From NCBI GenBank assembly GCA_029211145.1, contig JARGEQ010000001.1, positions 1 to 64,000 on the forward strand: DNA of 64,000 nucleotides, in the 5' to 3' direction. The position numbers and the translations under genes are program-made. Source of the stretch: Marinimicrococcus flavescens. Lineage in GTDB: Bacteria > Pseudomonadota > Alphaproteobacteria > Geminicoccales > Geminicoccaceae. The notes below the pieces were generated by a model. It worked only from the letters and a program-made list of their open reading frames with translations, was not told where the DNA came from and made no database searches. Of this stretch, positions 36,290 through 47,072 are shown in pieces. Numbering within the stretch: the stretch's first letter is position 1; the number at the start of each line of letters is the position of its first letter.

Positions 36290-37721
36290 TCAAAAGCGGA
36301 CGGCGCCCCAGAACTTCTCGGGCATGTCCAGGAGGTGGTGCAGCCCTGTCCGCTCGAGCAGCGTCTCGCTGGCAAGCTGCGCCTCGTCGAGAACCTTGGC
36401 CTCGTCGACCGTCAGCACCCGGCCGTCCTCCATGCAGATCCGGCCATCGACGATCACCGTGGCGACATCATTGCCGTTGGCGAAGCAGACGGCGCGGAAC
36501 AGCGGCATGTTCAGCGGATAGAGATGTGGCCGGGCGAGGTCGAGCAGCACCACGTCGGCCTTCTTTCCGCGCTCGAGCGAGCCGATCTCCTGCTCCATGC
36601 CCAGCGCCCGCGCGCCGTCGATGGTGCACATCTCAAGCACCTTGCCGGGCGAGAGGACGTGCGGGTCCTTGTAGTAGGTGCGGTGGTAGTGCATGCACTG
36701 CTGCATGTGGCGGAACATGTCGCCGGAGCGGTCGGGGGCGGTGGCGTCGGAGCCGATGGCAACCGTGACGCCAGCGTCCAGAAGCTCCGGCACCGGGCAG
36801 CGGCCGAGGATCGAGGCCACCGCCGAGGGGTTGTGGGCGATCTTCGTGTCGGTCTCGGCGCAGATCGCCACCTCCTCGGCCGTGAGGTCGGTGGAGTGCG
36901 AGAGAAGCGCCTCCGGACCGAGAATGCCGATGCGCTCGTGGGCGAACTTGACGCTGCCCTTCTTGTGGCCGTCCTGGGTGAAGACGGTGCCGTAGGTCCG
37001 CCCCAGCGCCCGCACCTTGCGAGCCTGGTCGATCGCGTCCTCGAGCAGGGCCTCGCCGAGCGAGGCCACATGCTCGGCGCGCAGGGTCGGCGTGAGCAGG
37101 GCGATGTTGATGCGCAGCCCGTGGCTGCGATGCCACTCCTTCAAGATGGCCTCGCAGCTCGCATACTGGTCCTCGAAGCCGATCATCAGGTCGCGCTTGC
37201 CCTGGCCGTGCCAGCGTGCGTAGCGGCGCGGATGCGGCGGCCGGGTCGGGCCTACCGCCACGACGCTGCGCGTGCCGACATCGAGCACGCCCTGGCAATG
37301 CGCCGCGGCATAGTCCGGCTCGTCGGTCCGCATGATGGTATCGCCGCCACCCAGCAGCGAGATACCCGTGGTGACGCCGAAACGCAGCCGCTCGAGCGCC
37401 GCGAGCCGCGCCTCGGCTGCCCAGAACTGCTCGTCGGAGCCCACCGTGTAGGCCAGCTCGCAGGCCTTGAACCAGGCGTCGCCGTCGAAGCCGCCCATGG
37501 TCTTGATGATGCCGTGGCCGGCATGGGCGTGAGCGTCGACCAGGCCCGGCATCACCAGCTTGCGGCGCGCGTCGATCACCTTGGGCGCCTCGTGCGCCGC
37601 GGTGATCTCGGCGGTGGTGCCGATGGCGGTGATGCGGTCGCCGGTGATCGCCACCGCACCGTCCTCGATGACCCGGCGCTTGGGGTCCATCGTCGCCACG
37701 GTGCCGTGGATGATCAGGATG

Positions 37722-37729
<8 letters not shown>
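36290..37729 (-). CDS. Amidohydrolase of the Atz/Trz deaminase-like group
   Basis: Amidohydrolase-superfamily enzyme of 479 residues. MPGLVDAHAHAGHG gives the first metal histidines, TQDGHKKG and LLSHSTDLT later ligands, and IGSDATAPDRSGDMF the catalytic aspartate. Relatives are chlorohydrolases and aminohydrolases such as 8-oxoguanine deaminase, AtzB and TrzN, which act on N-heterocycles. GGAGG about ten bases before the ATG at 37729 decides that start; an upstream ATG at 37753 lies inside the ABC ATPase gene. Overlaps the ATPase stop by eight bases. Last gene of the leftward operon. Substrate not known. Confidence 0.88.
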
Positions 37730-39470
<1,741 letters not shown>

Positions 39471-39475
39471 GGCGC

Positions 39476-40414
39476 TCACCGCAGATGGGGATTGAGGGCA
39501 TCGCGCAGCCAGTCGCCGACGATGTTGACGGAGAGGACCAGCACCACCAGCGTCAGCGCTGGGAACACGACGACCCACCAGATCCCCGAGAACAGGAACT
39601 CGTTGCCGGTGTTGATAAGGGTGCCGAGCGAGGGCTGGGTGGGCGGCATGCCGACGCCGAGGAAGGAGAGCGTGGCCTCGGTGAGAATCGCCAGGGCCAG
39701 GTTGATGGTGGCCAGCACCAGCACCGGCGAGAGGATGTTGGGCAGGACGTGACGGCGCAGGATGGTGCGCGGCGGCAGACCGGTGAGCCGGGCCGCCTTC
39801 ACGTATTCCTTGCCCTTCTCGACCATGGTCGAGCCGCGCACGGTGCGCGCGTACTGCACCCACTCGTTGACGGCGATCGAGAGCACGAGCACCAGCACGG
39901 CGGTCGCGGTCGCCTGGGTGCTGGGGAGCACGCCGCGCAGGATGCCGTTGACCAGCAGGGCGATGAGGATCGTGGGAAAGCTCAGGATGACGTCGGCCAG
40001 GCGCATCAGGACGGAATCGACGAAGCCCCCGAAATAGCCCGACACCAGGCCGACGGTCACTCCCAGCGCCATGGAGAGCAGGACCGCGACCACGCCCACC
40101 ATGAGCGAGATGCGCAGGCCGTGGAGGATCGCGGAGAAGACGTCGCGGCCCTGGCTGTCGGTGCCGAGCAGGAAGCGTGCATCGCCGCCCTCGAGGAAGG
40201 CCGGCGGCAGCTCGCTGTCGAGCAGCGAGATCGCGGCCATGTCGAACGGGTCGTGCGGGGCGATCAGCGGCGCCAGCACGGCCGTCAGGATCATCAGCAG
40301 CGCCACCGCCGCGGCGATCACCACGCGGGGGGTGGAAAGAAAGCTGTCGAGCACGTCGTTGCCGGCGCGCAGCCGGGCGATGCGCCCCAGGCTTCGGGCT
40401 TCAGCGTCCTGCAC
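39476..40414 (-). CDS. Peptide-type ABC transporter permease (DppC-like)
   Basis: A 312-residue permease with the DppC pattern: FLLGTDSQGRDVFSAILHG, the coupling loop YVKAARLTGLPPRTILRRHVLPN and FLGVGMPPTQPSLG. A soluble N terminus of about 30 residues precedes the first helix. It overlaps the DppB-like gene by 14 bases, and its stop is five bases upstream of the fused ATPase start. Confidence 0.93.
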   Translation of the reverse strand: MQDAEARSLGRIARLRAGNDVLDSFLSTPRVVIAAAVALLMILTAVLAPLIAPHDPFDMAAISLLDSELPPAFLEGGDARFLLGTDSQGRDVFSAILHGLRISLMVGVVAVLLSMALGVTVGLVSGYFGGFVDSVLMRLADVILSFPTILIALLVNGILRGVLPSTQATATAVLVLVLSIAVNEWVQYARTVRGSTMVEKGKEYVKAARLTGLPPRTILRRHVLPNILSPVLVLATINLALAILTEATLSFLGVGMPPTQPSLGTLINTGNEFLFSGIWWVVVFPALTLVVLVLSVNIVGDWLRDALNPHLR

Positions 40415-41381
40415 CGGCGCCTCCCGTTCGCAGGCGCGGGTCGATCAGCGTGTAGAGCACGTCGACCGCGATGTTGAGGACCACGAAGATGAAGCCGATG
40501 AAAACCAGGTAGGCGGCCATCACCGGGATGTCGACGAACTGCACCGCCTGCAGGAACAAAAAGCCCATGCCCGGCCACTGGAAGACGGTCTCGGTGACGA
40601 TGGCGAAGGCGATCAGCGAGCCCACCTGCATGCCGGCGATGGTCACCAGCGGCATCAGCGCGTTCCTGAGGGCGTGGCGGAAGCGCACGAGACGCGTGGG
40701 AAGGCCGCGGGCGCGGGCGAAGCGCACGAAGTCCTGGCGCATCACGTCGAGCATCTCGGCGCGCACCAGCCGCATGAAGAGGGCCAGCTGGTAGAGCGCC
40801 AGAGTGCAGGCCGGCAGGATCAGGGCCTTCCAGCCGCTGGCGGTGAGATAGCCGGTGCGCCAGAAGCCGATCTCCACGGTCTCGCCGCGCCCGAAGGACG
40901 GCAGCCACCCGAGGATCACCGCGAAGACCAGGATCAGGAGGATGCCGGTGACGAAGGTCGGCGTGGAGATGCCGATCAGCGAGACCGTCTGCAGGAGGCT
41001 CGCCTGCGGCCTGTGGCGGTTGAGGGCGCTCCACACGCCCAGCGGCACCCCCAGGAGCAGCGCGATGATCATCGCCACGACGACCAGCTCGATGGTGGCC
41101 GGCAGTCGGTCGAGAATCAGCTCCATGACCGGCTGCTGGTTGCGCCAGGAGACGCCGAACTCGCCCTGCAGCGCGCCGCCCACGAACTTCGCGAACTGCA
41201 CGACGAGAGGCCGGTCGAGGCCGAGCCGGTCGCGCAGCTCCTGCTGCTCCTGGAGCGTGGCGTCCTCGCGCAGCATGCCGCGCACCGGATCGCCCATGAA
41301 GCGGAACATCAAGAAGGCCACCAGCGCCACGACGAGCATGACGAGCGCGCCCTGGGCCAGGCGTCGAAGAAGGAAGATCAT
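40401..41381 (-). CDS. Peptide-type ABC transporter permease (DppB-like)
   Basis: A 326-residue permease starting MIFLLRRLAQGALVMLVVAL, with six predicted helices, the DppB helix/loop LQEQQELRDRLGLDRPL and the coupling loop FVRFARARGLPTRLVRFRHALRN. The frame is open upstream of the ATG at 41381, but that part is the tail of another frame in the binding-protein gene. Fifty bases downstream of the binding-protein stop. Confidence 0.93.
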   Translation of the reverse strand: MIFLLRRLAQGALVMLVVALVAFLMFRFMGDPVRGMLREDATLQEQQELRDRLGLDRPLVVQFAKFVGGALQGEFGVSWRNQQPVMELILDRLPATIELVVVAMIIALLLGVPLGVWSALNRHRPQASLLQTVSLIGISTPTFVTGILLILVFAVILGWLPSFGRGETVEIGFWRTGYLTASGWKALILPACTLALYQLALFMRLVRAEMLDVMRQDFVRFARARGLPTRLVRFRHALRNALMPLVTIAGMQVGSLIAFAIVTETVFQWPGMGFLFLQAVQFVDIPVMAAYLVFIGFIFVVLNIAVDVLYTLIDPRLRTGGAGAGR

Positions 41382-41431
41382 CGGGGCAGCGCGGGACCGC
41401 CGGCACCGGCCGGCCTGCCCCGCTTCTCCTG

Positions 41432-43006
41432 TCAGTTGATCCGGGCGAACCGCAGCCGGACATACTCGTCGGCGAACTGCGGCAGCTCGACATTGCTGCG
41501 CATCGCCCAGGCGATCGGCTGCTGGTGCAGCGGGATATAGGCGACCTCGTCGCGCGCGATCTTGAGGGCCTCGGTCATCATGGCGAGGCGCTTGGCCTCG
41601 TCGAGCTCGGTTGCCGCCCCGATGGCGATCTCGTCGATCCGCGCGTTGCTGTAGCCGCCCGCATTGTTGCCGCCGAGCGGGCCGTCCGGGGTGGCGAGCA
41701 GGCTGGAGACGATGCTGTAGGTGTCCATCTGCGGCAGGGTCGCCCAGCCCAGGAGATAGATGTCGGCCTCGCCGCGATCGACCTTGGGGAAGAAGGTGGT
41801 CTTGCTCTCGGCGACGAGGTTGGCCTTGACGCCGATCCGCGCCCACATGGCGGCCACCGCCACGCACAGCTCCTCGTCCTTGACGTAGCGGTCGTTGGGG
41901 CAGGAGAGGTTGGTGCTGAAGCCGTCGGGATATCCGGCCTCCGCGAGCAGCGCCTTGGCCCCGTCGACATCATGGGGCGGGCGAACGTCGATGGCGTCGT
42001 CATGGCCCGGGATGGCGGGAGCAGCGAGCAGGCCGGCGACGCGGGCCGTGCCGCGCATCACCTTCCTGTTCAGAAGATCGGTGTCGATCCCCATCCACAG
42101 CGCCTTGCGCACCCGCACGTCCTTAAGCGGGTTCTTGCCCTTGACGTTGCTGTCGTGCAGCTCCTCGTCCTGCTGGTTCATCCCGAAGAAGATGGTGCGC
42201 AGGCTGGGGCTCTCGGCCACCTCGAGGCCCGGCGCTGCCTGGATCCGCGCGATGTCCTGCAGGGGTGCCGGCACCATCATGTCGATCTCGCCCGAAAGGA
42301 GGGCCGCAACGCGCGTCGCGTCGGACTTGATCGGCATGAACTCGATGCGGGTCAGGTTGTGCTCGGGCTCGTCCCACCACGCCTCGTTCACCGTGAGCAC
42401 GGTCTTCTGGTCGGGCCGGTAGCTCTCGAGCTTGAAGGGGCCGGTGCCATTGGTGTGGGTCGAGGCGTAGGTGGTAACGCCGGTGGTGGTGTTGCCCGGC
42501 TGCTCGGCGTCGTTCGCCTTCAGCCACTCGGCGTCCATGATGTGGATGCCGTTGAGGTCGTTGAGCAGCAGCGGGTAGGGCCCGTCGGTCACCATCTCGA
42601 CGGTCAGATCGTCGATCTTGCGGGCTTCTTTCACCGACAGGAGGCGCCCCCGGGCCCTGGCGTCGGGGTTCAGCACGCGGGTGATCGACGCCACCACGTC
42701 GTCGGCGGTGAAAGGTGCGCCGTCGTGGAAGGTGACGCCCTCGCGCAGCTTGAAGCGCCAGACGTCGGGCTGGACGATCTCCCAGGAGGTCGCCAGCGCC
42801 GGCTCGATGCCGAGATCGCGGTCGCGGCGCACCAGCGGCTCGTAGATATGCTCGAGGAAGGCCGAGGTGAAGCTCTCGGTATGGGCGAACGGGTCGAGCG
42901 TCACCACGTCGCCACTGAACGCCCACCTGAGAGTGTTGGCGTGGGCGGCGCCCGCCGTCAGCGCCATCGCCAGGGCGGATGCGCCCAGCACTGCATTTTT
43001 GATCAT
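41432..43006 (-). CDS. Peptide-type ABC transporter substrate-binding protein (SBP family 5)
   Basis: A 524-residue periplasmic binding protein. A short Sec signal (MIKNAVLGASALAMALTAG, cut near AHA) precedes TLRWAFSGDVVTLDPFAH, LATSWEIVQPDVWRFKLR, GAPFTADDVVASI, and GTGPFKLESY. The signal is Sec type, unlike the Tat-type signal of the paralogue at 32245. With the permeases and fused ATPase it makes up a full importer, and the two flanking amidohydrolases suggest that the ligand is a cyclic or amide compound. Confidence 0.92.
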   Translation of the reverse strand: MIKNAVLGASALAMALTAGAAHANTLRWAFSGDVVTLDPFAHTESFTSAFLEHIYEPLVRRDRDLGIEPALATSWEIVQPDVWRFKLREGVTFHDGAPFTADDVVASITRVLNPDARARGRLLSVKEARKIDDLTVEMVTDGPYPLLLNDLNGIHIMDAEWLKANDAEQPGNTTTGVTTYASTHTNGTGPFKLESYRPDQKTVLTVNEAWWDEPEHNLTRIEFMPIKSDATRVAALLSGEIDMMVPAPLQDIARIQAAPGLEVAESPSLRTIFFGMNQQDEELHDSNVKGKNPLKDVRVRKALWMGIDTDLLNRKVMRGTARVAGLLAAPAIPGHDDAIDVRPPHDVDGAKALLAEAGYPDGFSTNLSCPNDRYVKDEELCVAVAAMWARIGVKANLVAESKTTFFPKVDRGEADIYLLGWATLPQMDTYSIVSSLLATPDGPLGGNNAGGYSNARIDEIAIGAATELDEAKRLAMMTEALKIARDEVAYIPLHQQPIAWAMRSNVELPQFADEYVRLRFARIN

Positions 43007-43041
43007 TCAGCCTCTCCCTGCTTGCCCTGTCATTGTTGGCG

Positions 43042-44232
43042 TCACGCCGCCTCGACGAGCGCTCGTCCGTCGCGCGCGACGATACGGCCGCCCTTGATGA
43101 CCAGCCGGCGCGGCGCGCGGCTCACCACCGCCTCGGCGACGGTCTCGCCCTCGAGCAGCACCAGATCGGCGCGGCAGCCGGGCTCCAGTCCGTAGTCTTC
43201 CAGCGCCATCACCCTGGCACCGCCTGCCGTGCAGACCTCGAGCGCCAGCTCGAGCTCGTCGTCGCGGCGCAGATTGTTGCGCAGGCCCAGCAGCATGGCG
43301 CGCTCGAGCATGTCGCCGTTGCCGTAGGGCCCCCAGGTGTCGCGCACGCCATCCGAGCCTGCGGCCATGACGATGCCCGCCCTGGCGAGCTGACGGACCG
43401 CCGGCACCGGCCGCGAGGGCGGTGCCGTGGTGACGATGGCGATCTCCGCCTCGGCGACCAGCTCGACCAGACCTGCCACCCGCTCGGGATCCGCCATGCC
43501 GAGGCAGAAGGCGTGGCTGACGGCGACCTTGCCCTGCATGCCCAGCGCCAGCGTGCGCTCGACGATCAGCTCCAGCGAGAAGGCGCCGAGCTCGCCCGGC
43601 TCGTGCAGATGGATATCGACCGGCCGGCCGAACCGCTCGGCGAGGCCGAAGACCACATCCAGATGGCCCTTCGGGTCGCGGTCGATGGCGCAGGGATCGA
43701 GCCCGCCCACCACCTGCGAGCCCATCCTCATGGCCTCCTCGAGCAGCTCGACGGTGCCCGGGCGGACCAGGAGGCCGCTCTGCGGAAAGGCCACGATCTC
43801 GATGTCGACCACGCCCGCCAGCCGGTCGCGGGTCGCCATCACCCCCTCGATGGCGGCAAGGCCAAGCTCGGTGTCGACGTCGACATGGCTGCGGATGTGG
43901 GTCGAGCCGAAGGCCAGCGCCTGCAGCGCCAGCCGCGCCGACTGACGCTCGGGGTCGATGCCGAGCAGGCGGCGCTGAGCGCGTTCGTTGTCGATCTTGT
44001 CGACGAGAAGCGGCCCCACCTCGTTGCGGTACCAGGGCATCCCCACCAGCGTCTTGTCGAGATGGGTGTGCGCCTCGACCAAGCCCGGCGCGAGGATCGC
44101 CCCGCTGCACTCGACCGGCTCGGCGGCGCCACCCGGCGCGCCCGCGGGGGCGATCCTGCCCTCGCGCAGCAGGACGTCGATGGGCTCGCCGCCCAACGGG
44201 CGGACATTCTTCAGGAGGAGATCGCCAGCCAC
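43042..44232 (-). CDS. Cytosine deaminase-like amidohydrolase
   Basis: A 396-residue amidohydrolase of the cytosine-deaminase/AtzC subgroup, which deaminates or hydrolyses N-heterocycles. LVEAHTHLDKTLVG holds the HxH pair, DIHLHEPGE the third histidine, VSHAFCLG the fourth, and AAGSDGVRDTWGPYG the catalytic aspartate. The start is the GTG at 44230-44232: AAGGA precedes it, and the open frame upstream covers the divergent promoter region. First gene of the leftward operon, next to a GntR-type palindrome. Confidence 0.87.
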   Translation of the reverse strand: MAGDLLLKNVRPLGGEPIDVLLREGRIAPAGAPGGAAEPVECSGAILAPGLVEAHTHLDKTLVGMPWYRNEVGPLLVDKIDNERAQRRLLGIDPERQSARLALQALAFGSTHIRSHVDVDTELGLAAIEGVMATRDRLAGVVDIEIVAFPQSGLLVRPGTVELLEEAMRMGSQVVGGLDPCAIDRDPKGHLDVVFGLAERFGRPVDIHLHEPGELGAFSLELIVERTLALGMQGKVAVSHAFCLGMADPERVAGLVELVAEAEIAIVTTAPPSRPVPAVRQLARAGIVMAAGSDGVRDTWGPYGNGDMLERAMLLGLRNNLRRDDELELALEVCTAGGARVMALEDYGLEPGCRADLVLLEGETVAEAVVSRAPRRLVIKGGRIVARDGRALVEAA

Positions 44233-44302
44233 GCCGATATTCCTTCCCTGATCGCTGGATGCGACATCTTCTGACCGTGCCACGTACCATAGCGCCTGCA
44301 AG

Positions 44303-44331
44303 GTGTATACACTTTGCAGACGCAGCAAAGT
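44303..44331. promoter_or_regulatory. Operator candidate for the GntR-type regulator
   Basis: GTGTATACAC at 44303-44312 is a perfect 10-base palindrome with the TATA centre common for GntR/FCD regulators. Immediately after it, ACTTTGC-agacgca-GCAAAGT (44311-44331) is a 7-base inverted repeat. Both lie in the 119-base gap between the divergent GntR gene and the amidohydrolase operon. Confidence 0.6.
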
Positions 44332-44351
44332 TGTAAAGGAATTCCGGGGTG

Positions 44352-45056
44352 ATGGGTCGAGCGCGGGCGGGAAAAACATCGCGAAGCGACAAGATATACG
44401 CAGCGTTGCGCCAAGCGATTGTCGAGCAGACGCTGCGGCCGGGCGACAGGCTGCCGGAGGATGCGATCGGCGACTGTTTCGGGGTCAGCCGGACCAGCGT
44501 GCGAGCCGCCCTCGCCCGCCTGCATGCAGAGAGACTGGTCGAGGCGCGGCGCAACCGGGTCGCCATCGTGGCAAGCCCCGATCCCACGGAAGCGCAGGAG
44601 ATCTTCGACATGCGCCGCTGCCTCGAGCAGGAGGTGGCGCGGCGCCTGGCCGGCCGTCTCACCGCGGCACAGGTCGAGACGCTGGAGCAGCACGTGCGCC
44701 TTGAGGAGCAGACCAGCGCGCCCGACAGCCAGGCGGCCAGCCAGCTCGCCGGCGATTTCCACCGCCTCCTCGCCGGAATGGTCAACAACCGGGTTCTTGC
44801 GCGTTATGTGAGCGAGCTGGTCTCGCGCAGCTCCCTGATCCTTGCGCTCTATGGCCAGGCACACTCCACCGACTGCGCGGTAAGCGAGCACCGTGCCATC
44901 GTCGCGGCGCTTAGCCGGGGCGACGCGGCGGCCGCTGTCCAGGCCATGCAGCACCATCTGGGCACGGTCGAGAAGCGCTCCTCCATCAAGGAAGGCGACG
45001 CCCGCACCTACGATGTCGGAGCCATCCTGAAGCGCTATGCCGTCAAGGAGGCGTGA
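44352..45056 (+). CDS. GntR-family regulator, FCD subgroup
   Basis: A 234-residue repressor. N-terminal winged helix: KIYAALRQAIVEQTLRPGDRLPE, then DCFGVSRTSVRAALARL and EARRNRVAIV. The C-terminal FCD helical domain has metal-type histidines in LAGDFHRLLAGM, SEHRAIVAALSRGD and MQHHL. Such proteins sense small carboxylates or related effectors. AAGGA lies upstream; a GTG one codon before is also possible. The gene is divergent from the amidohydrolase/ABC operon that it probably controls. Confidence 0.9.
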   Translation: MGRARAGKTSRSDKIYAALRQAIVEQTLRPGDRLPEDAIGDCFGVSRTSVRAALARLHAERLVEARRNRVAIVASPDPTEAQEIFDMRRCLEQEVARRLAGRLTAAQVETLEQHVRLEEQTSAPDSQAASQLAGDFHRLLAGMVNNRVLARYVSELVSRSSLILALYGQAHSTDCAVSEHRAIVAALSRGDAAAAVQAMQHHLGTVEKRSSIKEGDARTYDVGAILKRYAVKEA

Positions 45057-45153
45057 CCCGCTTCACGCGCGTTGCCGGCCGGCCGGGGCTGCTCTATCGA
45101 TCCGCGAAGGGCCCTGCCCTAGCGCCAGCCGCGACAGGAACGGGAAGCAGACC

Positions 45154-45966
45154 ATGACCCACCAGGCCCCGCGCCCGCTCGCCGACTGGGCGGCCGGAGA
45201 GCGCCGCGCGATCACCACCGTCTTCACCGACATCGACGACACGCTGAGCCTCGGTGGCCGGCTGCCGGCGGTTGCCTATGCGGCGATGGAGCGGCTGCGC
45301 GAGGCGGGCCTGCGCGTCGTGCCGATCACCGGGCGGCCGGCCGGGTGGTGCGATCACATCGCCCGGATGTGGCCGGTCGACGGCGTCGTCGGCGAGAACG
45401 GCGCCTTCTGGTTTCGCCACGACGCGACGCGCGGCCGGCTGGTGCGCCGGTTCCTGATGGACGAGGCGACCCGCGCCGCCAACCGCGCCCGGCTGGCCGA
45501 GCTGGGCCAGCGGATCCTGCGCGAGGTGCCGGGCACCGCCCTGGCCTCCGACCAGCTCTACCGCGAGGCCGACCTGGCGATCGACTTCTGCGAGGACGTG
45601 CCGACGTTGCCGGAGGAGGCGGTGACGCGCATCGTCGAGCTGTTCGAGGAGGCGGGGTGCACCGCCAAGGTGAGCTCGATCCACGTCAATGGCTGGTTCG
45701 GCCGTTACGACAAGCTCACCATGACGCGGATCTTCATGGAGGAGGCCTTCGGCGTCGACATCCATGCCGGGCGCGAGCGCTGCGCGTTTGCAGGCGATTC
45801 GCCCAACGACCAGCCGATGTTCGCCCATTTCGCGCGCACCGCGGTGGGCGTCGCCAACCTGCGCCGCTTTCTGCCGCGTCTCGAGGCGGCTCCCGCGTGG
45901 ATCACCTCGGCCGAAGGCGGGCACGGCTTCGCCGAGCTGGCCGAGGCCCTGCTCGCTGCCCGCTGA
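45154..45966 (+). CDS. HAD-superfamily hydrolase (IIB subclass)
   Basis: A 270-residue cytoplasmic phosphatase. Motif I TDIDDTL near residue 25 supplies the nucleophile, ITGRPAGW is motif II, and a late FAGDSPNDQPMF motif IV. The Cof-type cap includes the RVPITGR and VGENGAF segments; relatives are sucrose-phosphate or mannosyl-3-phosphoglycerate phosphatases. The open frame upstream of ATG 45154 lacks family similarity. Substrate not known. Its stop is 13 bases from the convergent membrane protein. Confidence 0.85.
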   Translation: MTHQAPRPLADWAAGERRAITTVFTDIDDTLSLGGRLPAVAYAAMERLREAGLRVVPITGRPAGWCDHIARMWPVDGVVGENGAFWFRHDATRGRLVRRFLMDEATRAANRARLAELGQRILREVPGTALASDQLYREADLAIDFCEDVPTLPEEAVTRIVELFEEAGCTAKVSSIHVNGWFGRYDKLTMTRIFMEEAFGVDIHAGRERCAFAGDSPNDQPMFAHFARTAVGVANLRRFLPRLEAAPAWITSAEGGHGFAELAEALLAAR

Positions 45967-45979
45967 AGGGCCCGCGGGA

Positions 45980-46333
45980 TCAGCCGCAGGCCTGGAGCAG
46001 CAGCACCGGCACGGCCTGCAGGACGACCGCCAGCTCGAGGATCGCCACGGCGCCGAGGCACGGTGTGCGCAGCAGTGCCGAGGCGCCCTGATGGCACGTC
46101 CGCACGAGAACGGTGCCGGCGATGGCGGCGAGCGCCACGCTCGCCACCGCGGTTGCCGCCGCAGCCAGGATCGGTGCCACCACCCCGCCGGCCAGATGGG
46201 CCGGGAACGCCATGGTGCTGCACGCCGCCGCCCCGGCTGCCTGGACGGCTACCAGGTGCAGCGCCCACACCACGAAGGCGGCCGCCACATGCATCATCGC
46301 CGCGGCGGGACGCGCCTGGACGACGGTTGCCAT
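45980..46333 (-). CDS. Small hypothetical membrane protein
   Basis: A 117-residue protein with about three hydrophobic helices, rich in Ala and Val. The start is ATG 46333, supported by GGGAGGA six bases upstream. Four cysteines are spread along the chain (AAACST, VRTCHQ, RTPCLG, LLQACG). I do not recognise the family. It is followed upstream by the mgtC-like gene on the same strand, after 56 bases. Confidence 0.6.
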   Translation of the reverse strand: MATVVQARPAAAMMHVAAAFVVWALHLVAVQAAGAAACSTMAFPAHLAGGVVAPILAAAATAVASVALAAIAGTVLVRTCHQGASALLRTPCLGAVAILELAVVLQAVPVLLLQACG

Positions 46334-46389
46334 CTTCTTCCTCCCACACGGACCGTTGCTGATCCGCAACACCCTTCACAATAGACGCG

Positions 46390-46929
46390 TCAGGAACCCT
46401 TTTCTTCCGCGTTCATCGGCCGGGCGCCCTTGTTTTCATCCTCGTCGCCCAGGGCATCGCGCAGGCGGGCGCTCAGCACGCCCAGCACCGTCATGATGCA
46501 GACGGCCAGGGCGGTGAAGACGATCGCGTGCATATAGAGACCGAAGCCGGCGGCCATGCCGATGGCGCCGACCACCCAGATCCCCGCCCCGGTGGTGGCG
46601 CCGCGGATCCGGCCGCGGCCCTGGATGATCGCACCGGCGCCCAGAAAGCCGATGCCGCCGATAACGCCCTCGATGACCCGGGTGGGATCTAGCGCCATCT
46701 TCTCCTCGGCGCCGAGCACGTCGACCAGGCGCAGCGTCAGGATCGAGAAGGCTCCCGCCCCGAGGCTCACCAGCATGTAGGTGCGCAGGCCCAGCGGCTT
46801 GTCACGCAACTCGCGGTCGAGACCCAGCGCGGCGCCGCACAGGGCGGCCACACCTAGGCGCCCCGCCACATCGAGCGCGGAGGAGAGGCTGGCCCACCAC
46901 AGGGACAGATTGTCGGGAAGAACGTCCAT
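46390..46929 (-). CDS. MgtC/SapB-family membrane protein
   Basis: A 179-residue inner-membrane protein with four to five helices. RLGVAALCGAALGLDRELRDKPLGLRTYMLVSLG and VIGGIGFLGAGAI are the signatures of MgtC/SapB proteins, some of which modulate F-type ATPase or Mg2+ homeostasis. The acidic and Lys-rich C-terminal tail is unusual. No magnesium gene stands nearby. Confidence 0.88.
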   Translation of the reverse strand: MDVLPDNLSLWWASLSSALDVAGRLGVAALCGAALGLDRELRDKPLGLRTYMLVSLGAGAFSILTLRLVDVLGAEEKMALDPTRVIEGVIGGIGFLGAGAIIQGRGRIRGATTGAGIWVVGAIGMAAGFGLYMHAIVFTALAVCIMTVLGVLSARLRDALGDEDENKGARPMNAEEKGS

Positions 46930-47035
46930 ACGCGGCCACCGGCGGCTGGTCTGCTAGCAAACCCTCATGGCCCCCGCACGGTTCCGCGAGACTGTCGGGG
47001 CACGGTTGTCTGGTGGCCGGCACCGCATTAGGCTT

Positions 47036-47055
47036 GCGACATCGTCTAAAAAATT
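47036..47055. promoter_or_regulatory. Possible Xre operator, copy 1
   Basis: GCGAC-AT-CGTC followed by an A-rich run and ATT lies 17 bases before the Xre gene start. A near copy, GCGAC-GA-CGTC then GAAATT, occurs at 48008-48026, before dctP. The shared spacing suggests a common binding site. Confidence 0.35.
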
Positions 47056-47072
47056 ACTCTCAAGGATCGAAG